Source: Actinoplanes aureus
GTDB taxonomy: Bacteria; Actinomycetota; Actinomycetes; Mycobacteriales; Micromonosporaceae
Reading direction: 5' to 3'
Length of the DNA: 64,000 nucleotides
NCBI RefSeq assembly: GCF_015704865.1
Contig: NZ_JADQTO010000031.1
Location: 50,208 to 114,207 of the forward strand
A program made the translations under genes and the position numbers. The notes beneath the pieces are model-generated. The model ran no database searches, was not told the DNA's origin, and saw only the letters and a list, made by a program, of their open reading frames with translations. Positions 17,059 through 23,726 of this stretch are shown here, piece by piece; the stretch's first letter is position 1; each line of letters starts with the position of its first letter.

Positions 17059-19224
17059 GTGACTGATTCGACGCGGATGACGGCGGGCGTGGCCGAGCGA
17101 GCAGCCGTGCGGGAGCGCGCCGAGGAGGTGCTCCGCAAACTGGCCGGCGAGCAGGCGGTGCTGCGCGAGGACCAGTGGCGCGCCATCGAGGCGCTCACCG
17201 TGGACCGGCGGCGCGTGCTCTGTGTGCAGCGCACCGGGTGGGGCAAGTCCGCGGTCTACTTCGTCGCCACGGCGCTGCTGCGCAACGGCGCCACCGCCGA
17301 GCCGGGCGATCCGCCGGCCGGCCCGACGGTCATCGTGTCTCCGCTGCTCGCGCTGATGCGTAACCAGGTGGACGCGGCCGCTCGGGCCGGCATCCGGGCC
17401 CGCACCATCAACTCGGCCAATCTCGACGAGTGGTCCCTGATCGAGCACGAGATCCGTGCCGGTGACGTGGACGTGCTGCTGATCAGCCCTGAGCGGCTCA
17501 ACAACCCCGACTTCCGTGACAACGTGCTTCCCGGCCTGGCGTCGAGCACCGGGCTGCTCGTGGTGGACGAGGCGCATTGCGTCTCCGACTGGGGGCACGA
17601 CTTCCGCCCCGACTACCGGCGCCTTCGGACCTTTCTGAGCGGCTTGCCGGGGCGCACGCCAGTGCTCGCCACCACCGCCACCGCCAACGCCCGGGTCACC
17701 GCGGACGTCGCCGAGCAGCTCGGCGACGCCCTGGTGCTGCGTGGCCCGCTCGACCGGGATTCGCTGCGGCTCGCCGTGTTGAGCCTGTCCGACCCGGCAC
17801 AGCGGCTGGCGTGGCTGGCCGACCACCTCGACCGGCTTCCCGGCTCCGGAATCATCTACACGCTTACCGTCGCCGCGGCGACCGAGACCGCGGACTTCCT
17901 GCGAACCCGAGGGTTCGCCGTGGCGTCGTACACGGGACAGGTCGAGGACGCGGACCGCCGAGCCGCCGAGCAGGACCTGCTGGACAACAAGATCAAGGCT
18001 CTGGTGGCGACGTCCGCCCTCGGCATGGGCTTCGACAAGCCCGATCTGGGGTTCGTGGTCCACCTCGGCGCGCCGAATTCACCGATCGCGTATTACCAGC
18101 AGGTCGGCCGGGCCGGCCGGGCGGTCGAGCACGCCGAGGTGGTGCTTCTGCCCGGCCCGGAAGACGCCGCGATCTGGCGGTATTTCGCTTCGCTCGCGTT
18201 CCCGCCGGAGGACCAGGTGCGTGCCGTGCTGACCCAGCTCTCACCGGATCGGCCACTCTCCACGCAGGCCTTGGAGCCACTGGTCGACCTGCGGCGCAAC
18301 CGGCTCGAGCTGATGCTCAAGGTCCTGGACGTGGACGGCGCGGTCCGCCGCACTCGCGGCGGCTGGCTCGCCACCGGCGAGCCGTGGACCTATGACACCG
18401 TCCGGCTCCGGCGTGTGGCCGAGGCGCGCGAGACCGAGCAGAAAACCATGATTGAGTACGCGAGGACGACCGGCTGCCGCATGGAGTTCCTCCGTCGATG
18501 CCTGGACGACCCCGGCGCTGCCCCGTGCGGTCGATGTGACAACTGCGCCGGTCCGCTCTTCGACGCCGAGGTCTCGTCCGCCGCGCTGGCCGCCGCCGGC
18601 GCGTTCCTGGGGCGTCCCGGTGTGGAGATCGCGCCGAAGAAGATGTGGCCCACCGGCCTGGCCGCGATCGGCATCTCACTCAAAGGCAAGATCGGTCCAG
18701 CCGAGCAGATCGAGCCGGGCCGGGCGGTCGGCCGCCTGTCCGATCTCGGCTGGGGCAGCCGGTTGCGAGGTGTGGTCTCGCCGGAGTCTCCGGACGCCCC
18801 GATCCCCGCCGAGTTGGCCGGTGCCGTGGTCGAGGTGCTCAAGGCATGGGCTCACGGTGACGACGCGTGGCGGCAGCGCCCAGTCGCCGTCGTAGCGGTG
18901 GGTTCCCGTCGTCATCCACAACTTATCCACAGTCTGGCCGAGCACATCTCGGTGATCGGCCGGCTCCCGCTGCTCGGTGCGCTGTCATCCGATCGGATGA
19001 GCGAAACCGGTCAGCGTGGCAACAGCGCTCAGCGGGTACGCACGCTCCACGACGCCTTCACCGTCCCACCCGAGGTCGCCGGCCAACTGGCCGCCCTGTC
19101 CGGACCGGTCTTGCTGGTCGACGACCTGGTGGACTCCGGCTGGACCATGTCCCTCGCCGGCCGCGCACTCCGCCGCGCCGGCGCGGCGGCCGTCCTCCCG
19201 CTGGCCCTGGCGGTAGCGGGCTGA
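17059..19224 (+). CDS. RecQ-family helicase fused to a phosphoribosyltransferase domain
   Basis: A 721-residue protein. The helicase part shows motif I as RTGWGKS, motif II as VDEAHCVSDWGHDFRPDY, SAT-like TTATAN, SALGMGFDKPD, and motif VI YYQQVGRAGR. Then comes a RecQ-type zinc module (Cys of CRMEF and RRC, then CGRCDNC). The last 120 residues hold a separate fold ending in PVLLVDDLVDSGWTM, the PRPP-binding motif of type I phosphoribosyltransferases such as ComF. RecQ helicases unwind 3'-tailed DNA in recombination and repair; the role of the fused domain is unknown. It starts with GTG. Two pairs of DnaA-box-like sites, upstream and inside the gene near the domain junction, are noted separately. 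Confidence 0.9.
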   Translation: MTDSTRMTAGVAERAAVRERAEEVLRKLAGEQAVLREDQWRAIEALTVDRRRVLCVQRTGWGKSAVYFVATALLRNGATAEPGDPPAGPTVIVSPLLALMRNQVDAAARAGIRARTINSANLDEWSLIEHEIRAGDVDVLLISPERLNNPDFRDNVLPGLASSTGLLVVDEAHCVSDWGHDFRPDYRRLRTFLSGLPGRTPVLATTATANARVTADVAEQLGDALVLRGPLDRDSLRLAVLSLSDPAQRLAWLADHLDRLPGSGIIYTLTVAAATETADFLRTRGFAVASYTGQVEDADRRAAEQDLLDNKIKALVATSALGMGFDKPDLGFVVHLGAPNSPIAYYQQVGRAGRAVEHAEVVLLPGPEDAAIWRYFASLAFPPEDQVRAVLTQLSPDRPLSTQALEPLVDLRRNRLELMLKVLDVDGAVRRTRGGWLATGEPWTYDTVRLRRVAEARETEQKTMIEYARTTGCRMEFLRRCLDDPGAAPCGRCDNCAGPLFDAEVSSAALAAAGAFLGRPGVEIAPKKMWPTGLAAIGISLKGKIGPAEQIEPGRAVGRLSDLGWGSRLRGVVSPESPDAPIPAELAGAVVEVLKAWAHGDDAWRQRPVAVVAVGSRRHPQLIHSLAEHISVIGRLPLLGALSSDRMSETGQRGNSAQRVRTLHDAFTVPPEVAGQLAALSGPVLLVDDLVDSGWTMSLAGRALRRAGAAAVLPLALAVAG
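18912..18931. other. DnaA-box-like pair inside the helicase gene
   Basis: TTATCCACA at 18923-18931 is an exact consensus DnaA box. TCATCCACA at 18912-18920 differs by one base and lies 11 bp (one helical turn) away. They sit in coding DNA at the junction between the helicase and phosphoribosyltransferase parts, in the opposite orientation to the upstream pair. May be coincidence, since a coding sequence can produce these 9-mers. Confidence 0.35.
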
Positions 19225-19245
19225 CCACCCACTAACACCGACCCA

Positions 19246-19530
19246 GCGGTCGTGCCGCGAGGCCCCGCGGGCTGGTCGGCCAGGTGATTCGCGATCGTGG
19301 CGACGCTGCCCGGGCTGGTTGGCCTTGCACCTGACGGGTGCCGGCTCGGCGATCGCGCTGCGAGGCTGCCCGGGCTGGTCGGCCTGGCGAATCGCGGGCG
19401 TCGGCTCAGCGATCGTGCCGCGAGGCTCCCCGGGCCTACTCGGGCTTACTCGGGCCTCGCGAGTGCCGGCTCAGCGATCGTCGCGACGCTGCCTGGGCTG
19501 GTCGGCCTCGCGGCTCGTGGGCGCCGGCTA
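19246..19530. repeat. Degenerate tandem repeat, about 60-bp unit, five copies
   Basis: Between the convergent RecQ and GNAT genes lies a 285-bp run of imperfect copies starting at 19246, 19291, 19349, 19409 and 19474 (spacings 45, 58, 60 and 65 bp). Each begins GCGATCG or GCGGTCG, passes through a C-G-AGGCTGCCCGGGCTGGTC-like core and GGCCT, and ends GC(C/G)GGCTC. It is non-coding in both directions as far as I can tell. It may act as a boundary or RNA structure element. Confidence 0.7.
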
Positions 19531-19556
19531 AGCCCGGCGAGCTGCGGCGATCAGTC

Positions 19557-20012
19557 TCAGGCCCGGCCGAGGATGGCGTTGCGGGTGGGCCGGCGGTCGA
19601 TCTCCATGAAGCGGTGCGCCCCCTCCAGCTCGGCGAAGCCGGACCGGCGGTAGACCTCCTGCGCGTCCTTGGTGGCCAGGAGAAACCGCTGGAGCCCCTG
19701 CGCCGACAGGCTGTCCACGATGCTGTCGACCAGCCACGTGCCGAGCCCGCGACCGCGGTGCCGCGAGTCGACGAACACGTCACAGATCCAGGCGAAGGTC
19801 GCGCCGTCGGTGACCACCCGGGCGAAGGCGACCTGTTCACCCCCGGTCAGGACGGAGAAGGGGATGGAGCCGTCGATCGACCGGGCGACGAGATCGCGGG
19901 GGCGGCCGGCCGCCCAGTACGACTCCTCCGACAGCCAGCGGTGCACTCGGTCGAGGTCAACCCGTCCCGGATCGTCGGTCAGGGTGTACTCACCGCGTTC
20001 GAGCTCTGTCAC
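19557..20012 (-). CDS. GNAT-family N-acetyltransferase
   Basis: A 151-residue acetyl-CoA-dependent acetyltransferase. The core CoA-binding motif is RHRGRGLGTWL (RxxGxG/A), preceded by the strand FAWICDVFVDSR and followed by FLLATKDAQEVYRRSGF, the Tyr-containing helix that usually serves as general acid. The acceptor substrate cannot be told. GTG 20012 has GAGGAG 7 nt upstream, which settles the start against a longer in-frame reading. The gene diverges from the copper chaperone gene, sharing a 174-bp promoter region that carries a candidate copper-repressor site. Confidence 0.88.
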   Translation of the reverse strand: MTELERGEYTLTDDPGRVDLDRVHRWLSEESYWAAGRPRDLVARSIDGSIPFSVLTGGEQVAFARVVTDGATFAWICDVFVDSRHRGRGLGTWLVDSIVDSLSAQGLQRFLLATKDAQEVYRRSGFAELEGAHRFMEIDRRPTRNAILGRA

Positions 20013-20105
20013 CGTGTTCTCCTCAAGGTGTTCGTCAACGCAGGGACGGGTGTACCAACTGGCCGGTCTCGAGCCAACGCAGTTTCCAAACGCCGGTCCG
20101 GGGCG

Positions 20106-20126
20106 GTATACCGGCTGGGGGTATGC
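20106..20126. promoter_or_regulatory. Candidate CsoR-type copper operator
   Basis: An imperfect inverted repeat GTATACC ... GGGTATGC with a G-rich centre, about 60 bp upstream of the copper chaperone ATG. CsoR repressors bind ATACCC...GGGTAT-type palindromes before copZ/copA genes. The likeness is clear in the arms, weaker in the left centre (CCGG instead of CCCC). A csoR gene is not in the window. Confidence 0.45.
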
Positions 20127-20186
20127 TGACGTCCGAGCCGGACGAATGGCGGATCGAGCGAGGCGAGTTGCCGAAGGGGTTGAACC

Positions 20187-20399
20187 ATGGCCGTGACCAG
20201 CACTTACACCGTTAAGGGCATGACCTGCTCGCACTGCGTCCAGGCCGTGACCCAGGAGCTCTCGGCGTTGCCGGGGGTCGCGGACGTGCAGGTCGACCTG
20301 CCTTCCGGCGGGGTGACGGTGACCAGCGAGACACCGCTGACCGAGGACGCCGTGCGCACGGCGGTCGACGAGGCCGGCTACGAGCTCGCGGATGCCTGA
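20187..20399 (+). CDS. copZ: CopZ-like copper chaperone (HMA domain)
   Basis: A 70-residue heavy-metal-associated domain with the metal-binding loop MTCSHC (C14, C17), then the alpha-beta pattern LSALPGVADVQVDLPSGGVTV and DEAGYELAD. Such proteins bind Cu(I) and hand it to a P-type ATPase or an oxidase. A copA-type ATPase is not nearby. The downstream gene overlaps its stop by 8 nt, so both are translated together. The upstream palindrome suggests copper-responsive control. The symbol is given for the family; the exact metal is inferred. Confidence 0.9.
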   Translation: MAVTSTYTVKGMTCSHCVQAVTQELSALPGVADVQVDLPSGGVTVTSETPLTEDAVRTAVDEAGYELADA

Positions 20400-21561
20400 C
20401 CAGCTGCCCACCGAGGACACGAAGCCCACCGGCTCGCGCGCGGGGGACGCGGAGCCAGCAGGCACCCCCGCTGAGGAGACCGAGCCCGCCGGCACCCGCA
20501 CGGGGGAGACGGAGCTAGCAGGCACCCCCGCTGGGCGCGCCGCGGCCAAAGGGGCGCGGCGTGGCGGCTGGGCCCTGACGGAAGAGGCGGAGCCAGCACG
20601 AGCCGCCACCGCAGGCGAGGCGACGCCGTCCGGCAGAACCCCGCAGGACCACGCCGCCTTCCGCCTTGCCGCGATCGGTGCGCTGCTCATCGTGGTGCTC
20701 TTCGCCGGCTACGGCCTCGGCCGCCTGAACAACGGCCCGGTGGCCGCCCCCGCAGCGCCGGCCACCACGACCCCGGCCGCCTCCGCCGCCGTGGACGAGA
20801 ACCAGCCACACGTCCACGGCACCACCACAGCTCCGGTTCCCGGCGGGGCGGCGGGCGCGGCTGTAGGCGGCCTCTCGCTCAGCTCCAGCGGGCTGACGCT
20901 CACCCCACTGGCCACGACATTTCCGGCGAAGACCAACCAGAAGCTCGAGTTCACGATCAACGGCGCGGGCGGTGCTCCGATCACCACGTACGCGATCGTC
21001 CACGACAAGCCCCTGCACCTGATCGTGATCCGCCGTGATCTCACCGGCTTCCAGCACCTGCACCCGGTGATGGCACCGGACGGCACCTGGAGCGTCGACC
21101 TGACCCTCCCCGAGCCTGGCAGCTATCGGATGATCGCCGATTTCACCGCGCTGGTCGGTGGCACCCAGGTCGCCACCACGCTGGGCGGCGACCTGACGGT
21201 CGCCGGGAACTATGCGCCGGTCACCCTGCCCGATCCGGCCCTGGCCGCAACCACGGCGGCGTACGACGTGACGTACGAGGGAACGCCCGTCACCGAGTCC
21301 ACCCAGCCCCTCCTGATGACCGTCACCGACGCCGCCGGCAAGCCGGTCGCGGTCGAGCCGTACCTGGGCGCGTACGGGCATCTGGTCGTGTTGCGTCAGG
21401 GCGACACCGGCTACGTCCACGTGCACCCGGAGACGCGGCTCGCCGACGGCAAGGTCAAGTTCTGGCTGGCCGCACCGAGCCCCGGCACCTACCGGATGTT
21501 CTTCGACTTCCAGGCCGCCGGGAAGGTCTCCACAGCGGCCTGGACCGTCGTGGTCAGCTGA
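20392..21561 (+). CDS. Membrane-anchored His-rich protein, probable copper-linked
   Basis: A 389-residue protein. The first 85 residues are Glu/Thr/Pro-rich with short internal repeats (EPAGTPAEE, EPAGTRTGE, ELAGTPAG). A transmembrane helix (AAIGALLIVVLFAGYGLG) follows. The outer part has HVHGTT, DKPLHLIVIRRDL, HLHPV, GAYGHLVVLRQG and YVHVHPE: repeated His motifs in an Ig-like beta fold, which suggests metal binding. It overlaps the copper chaperone gene by 8 nt. Such CopZ-neighbouring proteins are frequent in actinobacteria, but their function is not established. It converges with the methyltransferase gene, sharing 8 nt at the ends. Confidence 0.75.
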   Translation: MPDQLPTEDTKPTGSRAGDAEPAGTPAEETEPAGTRTGETELAGTPAGRAAAKGARRGGWALTEEAEPARAATAGEATPSGRTPQDHAAFRLAAIGALLIVVLFAGYGLGRLNNGPVAAPAAPATTTPAASAAVDENQPHVHGTTTAPVPGGAAGAAVGGLSLSSSGLTLTPLATTFPAKTNQKLEFTINGAGGAPITTYAIVHDKPLHLIVIRRDLTGFQHLHPVMAPDGTWSVDLTLPEPGSYRMIADFTALVGGTQVATTLGGDLTVAGNYAPVTLPDPALAATTAAYDVTYEGTPVTESTQPLLMTVTDAAGKPVAVEPYLGAYGHLVVLRQGDTGYVHVHPETRLADGKVKFWLAAPSPGTYRMFFDFQAAGKVSTAAWTVVVS

Positions 21562-22699
21562 GCATCTTCGCCAGCGCGGGTGTCACACCCCACTGCCCGG
21601 CCAGCGAGTCGTACTCGGCGTGCTGGTCCGGAGTCGGCTCGGCACCGGTGCGCCGGGCCCGCAGCAGCAGGTTGCGTGGCGTGTGCGCGGAGTCGATGAA
21701 CTCGACCACGTCCACCCGGTAGCCGTGCAACCGCAGCAGCGCCGCCCGCAGCGAGTCGGTCAGCACGTCGGCGAACCGCTCGCGCAGGATGGCGTGCCGG
21801 GTCACCTCCGCGTACGGCGAAGGAGCCGCATTGCCCTTGAGCTGCGCGGCGATGTCGTGATGGCAGCACGGGGCGGCGAGCACCCACCGGGCCTGCCACC
21901 GGACCGCCCGGGCCAGCGCCTGGTCGGTCGCCGTGTCACAGGCGTGCAGCGCGAGCACCAGGTCCGGTGTGAACGTCAGCTCGGCGTCCTCGATGGTCCC
22001 GGCCACGAACGTCACGTCGTCCGAGCAGCCGAGTCGATCGGCGACCGCGCTGTTGCGTACCCGCTGATCCTCTCGCACATCGACCCCCACAACCTGGACC
22101 TGCGTGCCGCGCCCGGCCAGGTATCGGTAGGCGGCGAAGGTGAGGTACGCGTTGCCGCACCCCAGGTCGACGACGCGCAGCGGCGTCGGCAGCTGCTCCG
22201 GCAGCGTCGCCGCCAGTGCCCGGAGGAACGCGTCGATCTGCCGGCGTTTCGCCGCGTTGCCACCGATCACCTCGAACAGCGGGTCGCCCGGGTCGAGCAG
22301 CCACTGCTTCGCGCGATCGTGTTCCTGAGCGGACGGCGGCGAGACGGCGCCGCCCCGGTGCACCTGCGCGTCACCCTTCTTGGTGATCCGCACCTGCACG
22401 GTGGCCGACTCGGTCTCCACGTGCCAGTTTCCGAACGGCTCGGCGAGCAGCGCGTCCACCGCGGCCGCGGCCTCGTCGCCGGGTGTGACGTTGCGGGTGT
22501 ACGGCCGCGCCCCGTCATCGGTGACGATCTGCAGTTTCCGCCCGTGCTTGAGGGTGACCGGCCGCACCTGTGCGCGGGTCACCGAGGGGACGTGGCCGCG
22601 GCGCCGTCCGGCCGCGACGGCCCGGGTGAGGCCCGGCGCGAGCAGGAGTTCGCGCACCTCGGCGAGTGCTTGATCGAGCGGTTCTGGCATGGCATCCAT
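21554..22699 (-). CDS. SAM-dependent methyltransferase (Methyltransf_32-like)
   Basis: A 381-residue protein with a Rossmann-type methyltransferase domain in the middle: motif I VVDLGCGNAYLTFAAY, then VVGVDVREDQ, LVLALHACDTATDQAL, and APCCHHD. The PCCHH motif is a hallmark of the Methyltransf_32 family (PF13679) rather than of ordinary small-molecule methyltransferases. The N-terminal 150 residues have no motif I recognise. The acceptor is unknown; RNA or protein would be reasonable. ATG 22699 and ATG 22690 are both possible. The gene diverges from the heme oxygenase gene. Confidence 0.82.
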   Translation of the reverse strand: MDAMPEPLDQALAEVRELLLAPGLTRAVAAGRRRGHVPSVTRAQVRPVTLKHGRKLQIVTDDGARPYTRNVTPGDEAAAAVDALLAEPFGNWHVETESATVQVRITKKGDAQVHRGGAVSPPSAQEHDRAKQWLLDPGDPLFEVIGGNAAKRRQIDAFLRALAATLPEQLPTPLRVVDLGCGNAYLTFAAYRYLAGRGTQVQVVGVDVREDQRVRNSAVADRLGCSDDVTFVAGTIEDAELTFTPDLVLALHACDTATDQALARAVRWQARWVLAAPCCHHDIAAQLKGNAAPSPYAEVTRHAILRERFADVLTDSLRAALLRLHGYRVDVVEFIDSAHTPRNLLLRARRTGAEPTPDQHAEYDSLAGQWGVTPALAKMLS

Positions 22700-22751
22700 T
22701 CTGCCGGGCGGTTAAGTTGATCGGCGGGGCGCGGAGAGGAGGTGCTGCTCG

Positions 22752-23405
22752 TTGAGCCGTGCGATGTTCATGAGGGCCGAAACGCTCTCGTCCCGGCTGC
22801 GCGAGCACACCCGGGACGAGCATGCCGCCGCCCGGCGAAGCTCGTTCATCGAGGGCTTGGCGTCCGGCCGGCTGCCCTTCGCGGCCTATGCCGAGCTTGC
22901 CGCTCAGCACTGGTTCATCTACGAGTCTCTCGAGCTGGCCGCGTCCGCGATGTCCACCGATCCGGTGGCCCGCCACTTCGTCTTCCCGGAGTTGTTCCGG
23001 ATCCCGGCGCTCGAGGCCGACCTGCGGTACCTGTACGGGGCCCGCTGGCAGAGCCGGGTCACCGCACTGCCGTCCACCAGCACGTACTGCACCCGGATCC
23101 GGTATGCGGCGGTCGACCAGGACACCGGGTATGTGGCACATCACTGCACCCGATATCTCGGCGACCTCGCCGGCGGGCAGTGGCTGGGCCGGGCGATCGT
23201 GGCGGCGTACGGGCTGCGCCGCCAGGGCTACCGGTTCTTCGTCTTCGAGGGCGTCGACCCGCCGCTGTTCCGAGCCCGCTACCGGGACCGGCTCAACGCC
23301 GTACGCTGGACCCGGCCCGAGCAGGACGCCTTCCTGGCCGAGGTGTCCGCGGCGTTCCGGCTGAACATCGACATGCTGGCCGAGCTGGGGGAGCACTGGA
23401 CGTGA
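22752..23405 (+). CDS. Biliverdin-producing heme oxygenase
   Basis: A 217-residue heme oxygenase of the HO-1 type. It has H24 as likely heme-iron ligand (HTRDEHAAAR), and the distal-helix signature YLGDLAGGQWLG near residue 145. It cleaves heme to biliverdin, CO and Fe(II), for iron recovery or heme detoxification. The start is TTG 22752, 8 nt after an excellent AGGAGGT; the later ATG 22764 is too far away. Its stop overlaps the GTG of the DUF2470 gene by 4 nt. No electron donor or biliverdin reductase is seen nearby. Confidence 0.93.
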   Translation: MSRAMFMRAETLSSRLREHTRDEHAAARRSSFIEGLASGRLPFAAYAELAAQHWFIYESLELAASAMSTDPVARHFVFPELFRIPALEADLRYLYGARWQSRVTALPSTSTYCTRIRYAAVDQDTGYVAHHCTRYLGDLAGGQWLGRAIVAAYGLRRQGYRFFVFEGVDPPLFRARYRDRLNAVRWTRPEQDAFLAEVSAAFRLNIDMLAELGEHWT

Positions 23406-23701
23406 CGGATCCCTTCCCGCCCGAAGTGGTCGCGCAGATCGCACGGCACATGAACGAGGACCATGCCGACGACAACGTGTTGATCGTCCGCGCGTTCGGC
23501 GGTGTCCCGGCCGCGACCACGGCCCGGATGTCAGGCATGGACGCGGAGGCGCTGGAATTCGCCGTGGCCGTCGACGGGATCGAGACGCCGGTCCGGGTCC
23601 CGTTCCGCGAGCGTCTCACCGACCGGGGCCAGGTCCGGGCCGAGGTGGTCCGGCTGTATCAGGAGTCGTGCGCCGCCCTGGGCATCCCGCCGCGCCATTG
23701 A
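23402..23701 (+). CDS. DUF2470-domain protein, heme-oxygenase partner
   Basis: A 99-residue protein beginning RHMNEDHADDNV and continuing with DAEALEFAV and a Arg-rich strand region (VRVPFRERL). This is the DUF2470 domain, also found at the C-terminus of HugZ-type heme-degrading proteins and in plastid relatives. Its GTG overlaps the heme oxygenase stop (GTGA), so the two proteins are made in step. A role in heme binding or delivery is inferred from the family and this context. The stop codon lies in the loop of the terminator. Confidence 0.85.
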   Translation: MTDPFPPEVVAQIARHMNEDHADDNVLIVRAFGGVPAATTARMSGMDAEALEFAVAVDGIETPVRVPFRERLTDRGQVRAEVVRLYQESCAALGIPPRH

Positions 23702-23711
23702 CGCGGCGGGA
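23685..23711. terminator. Terminator between convergent DUF2470 and DEAD-box genes
   Basis: A 10-bp perfect stem (TCCCGCCGCG / CGCGGCGGGA) with a 7-nt loop that contains the stop codon of the DUF2470 gene. It can work in both directions and sits 16 bp from the end of the helicase gene on the other strand. Confidence 0.65.
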
Positions 23712-23726
23712 CATCAGGGGTGCCGG

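Noticed and set aside
16634..17062. 142-residue frame in the gap before the RecQ-like gene
   Set aside because: Arg/Pro-rich with no motif or ribosome site, and alternative frames are equally open.
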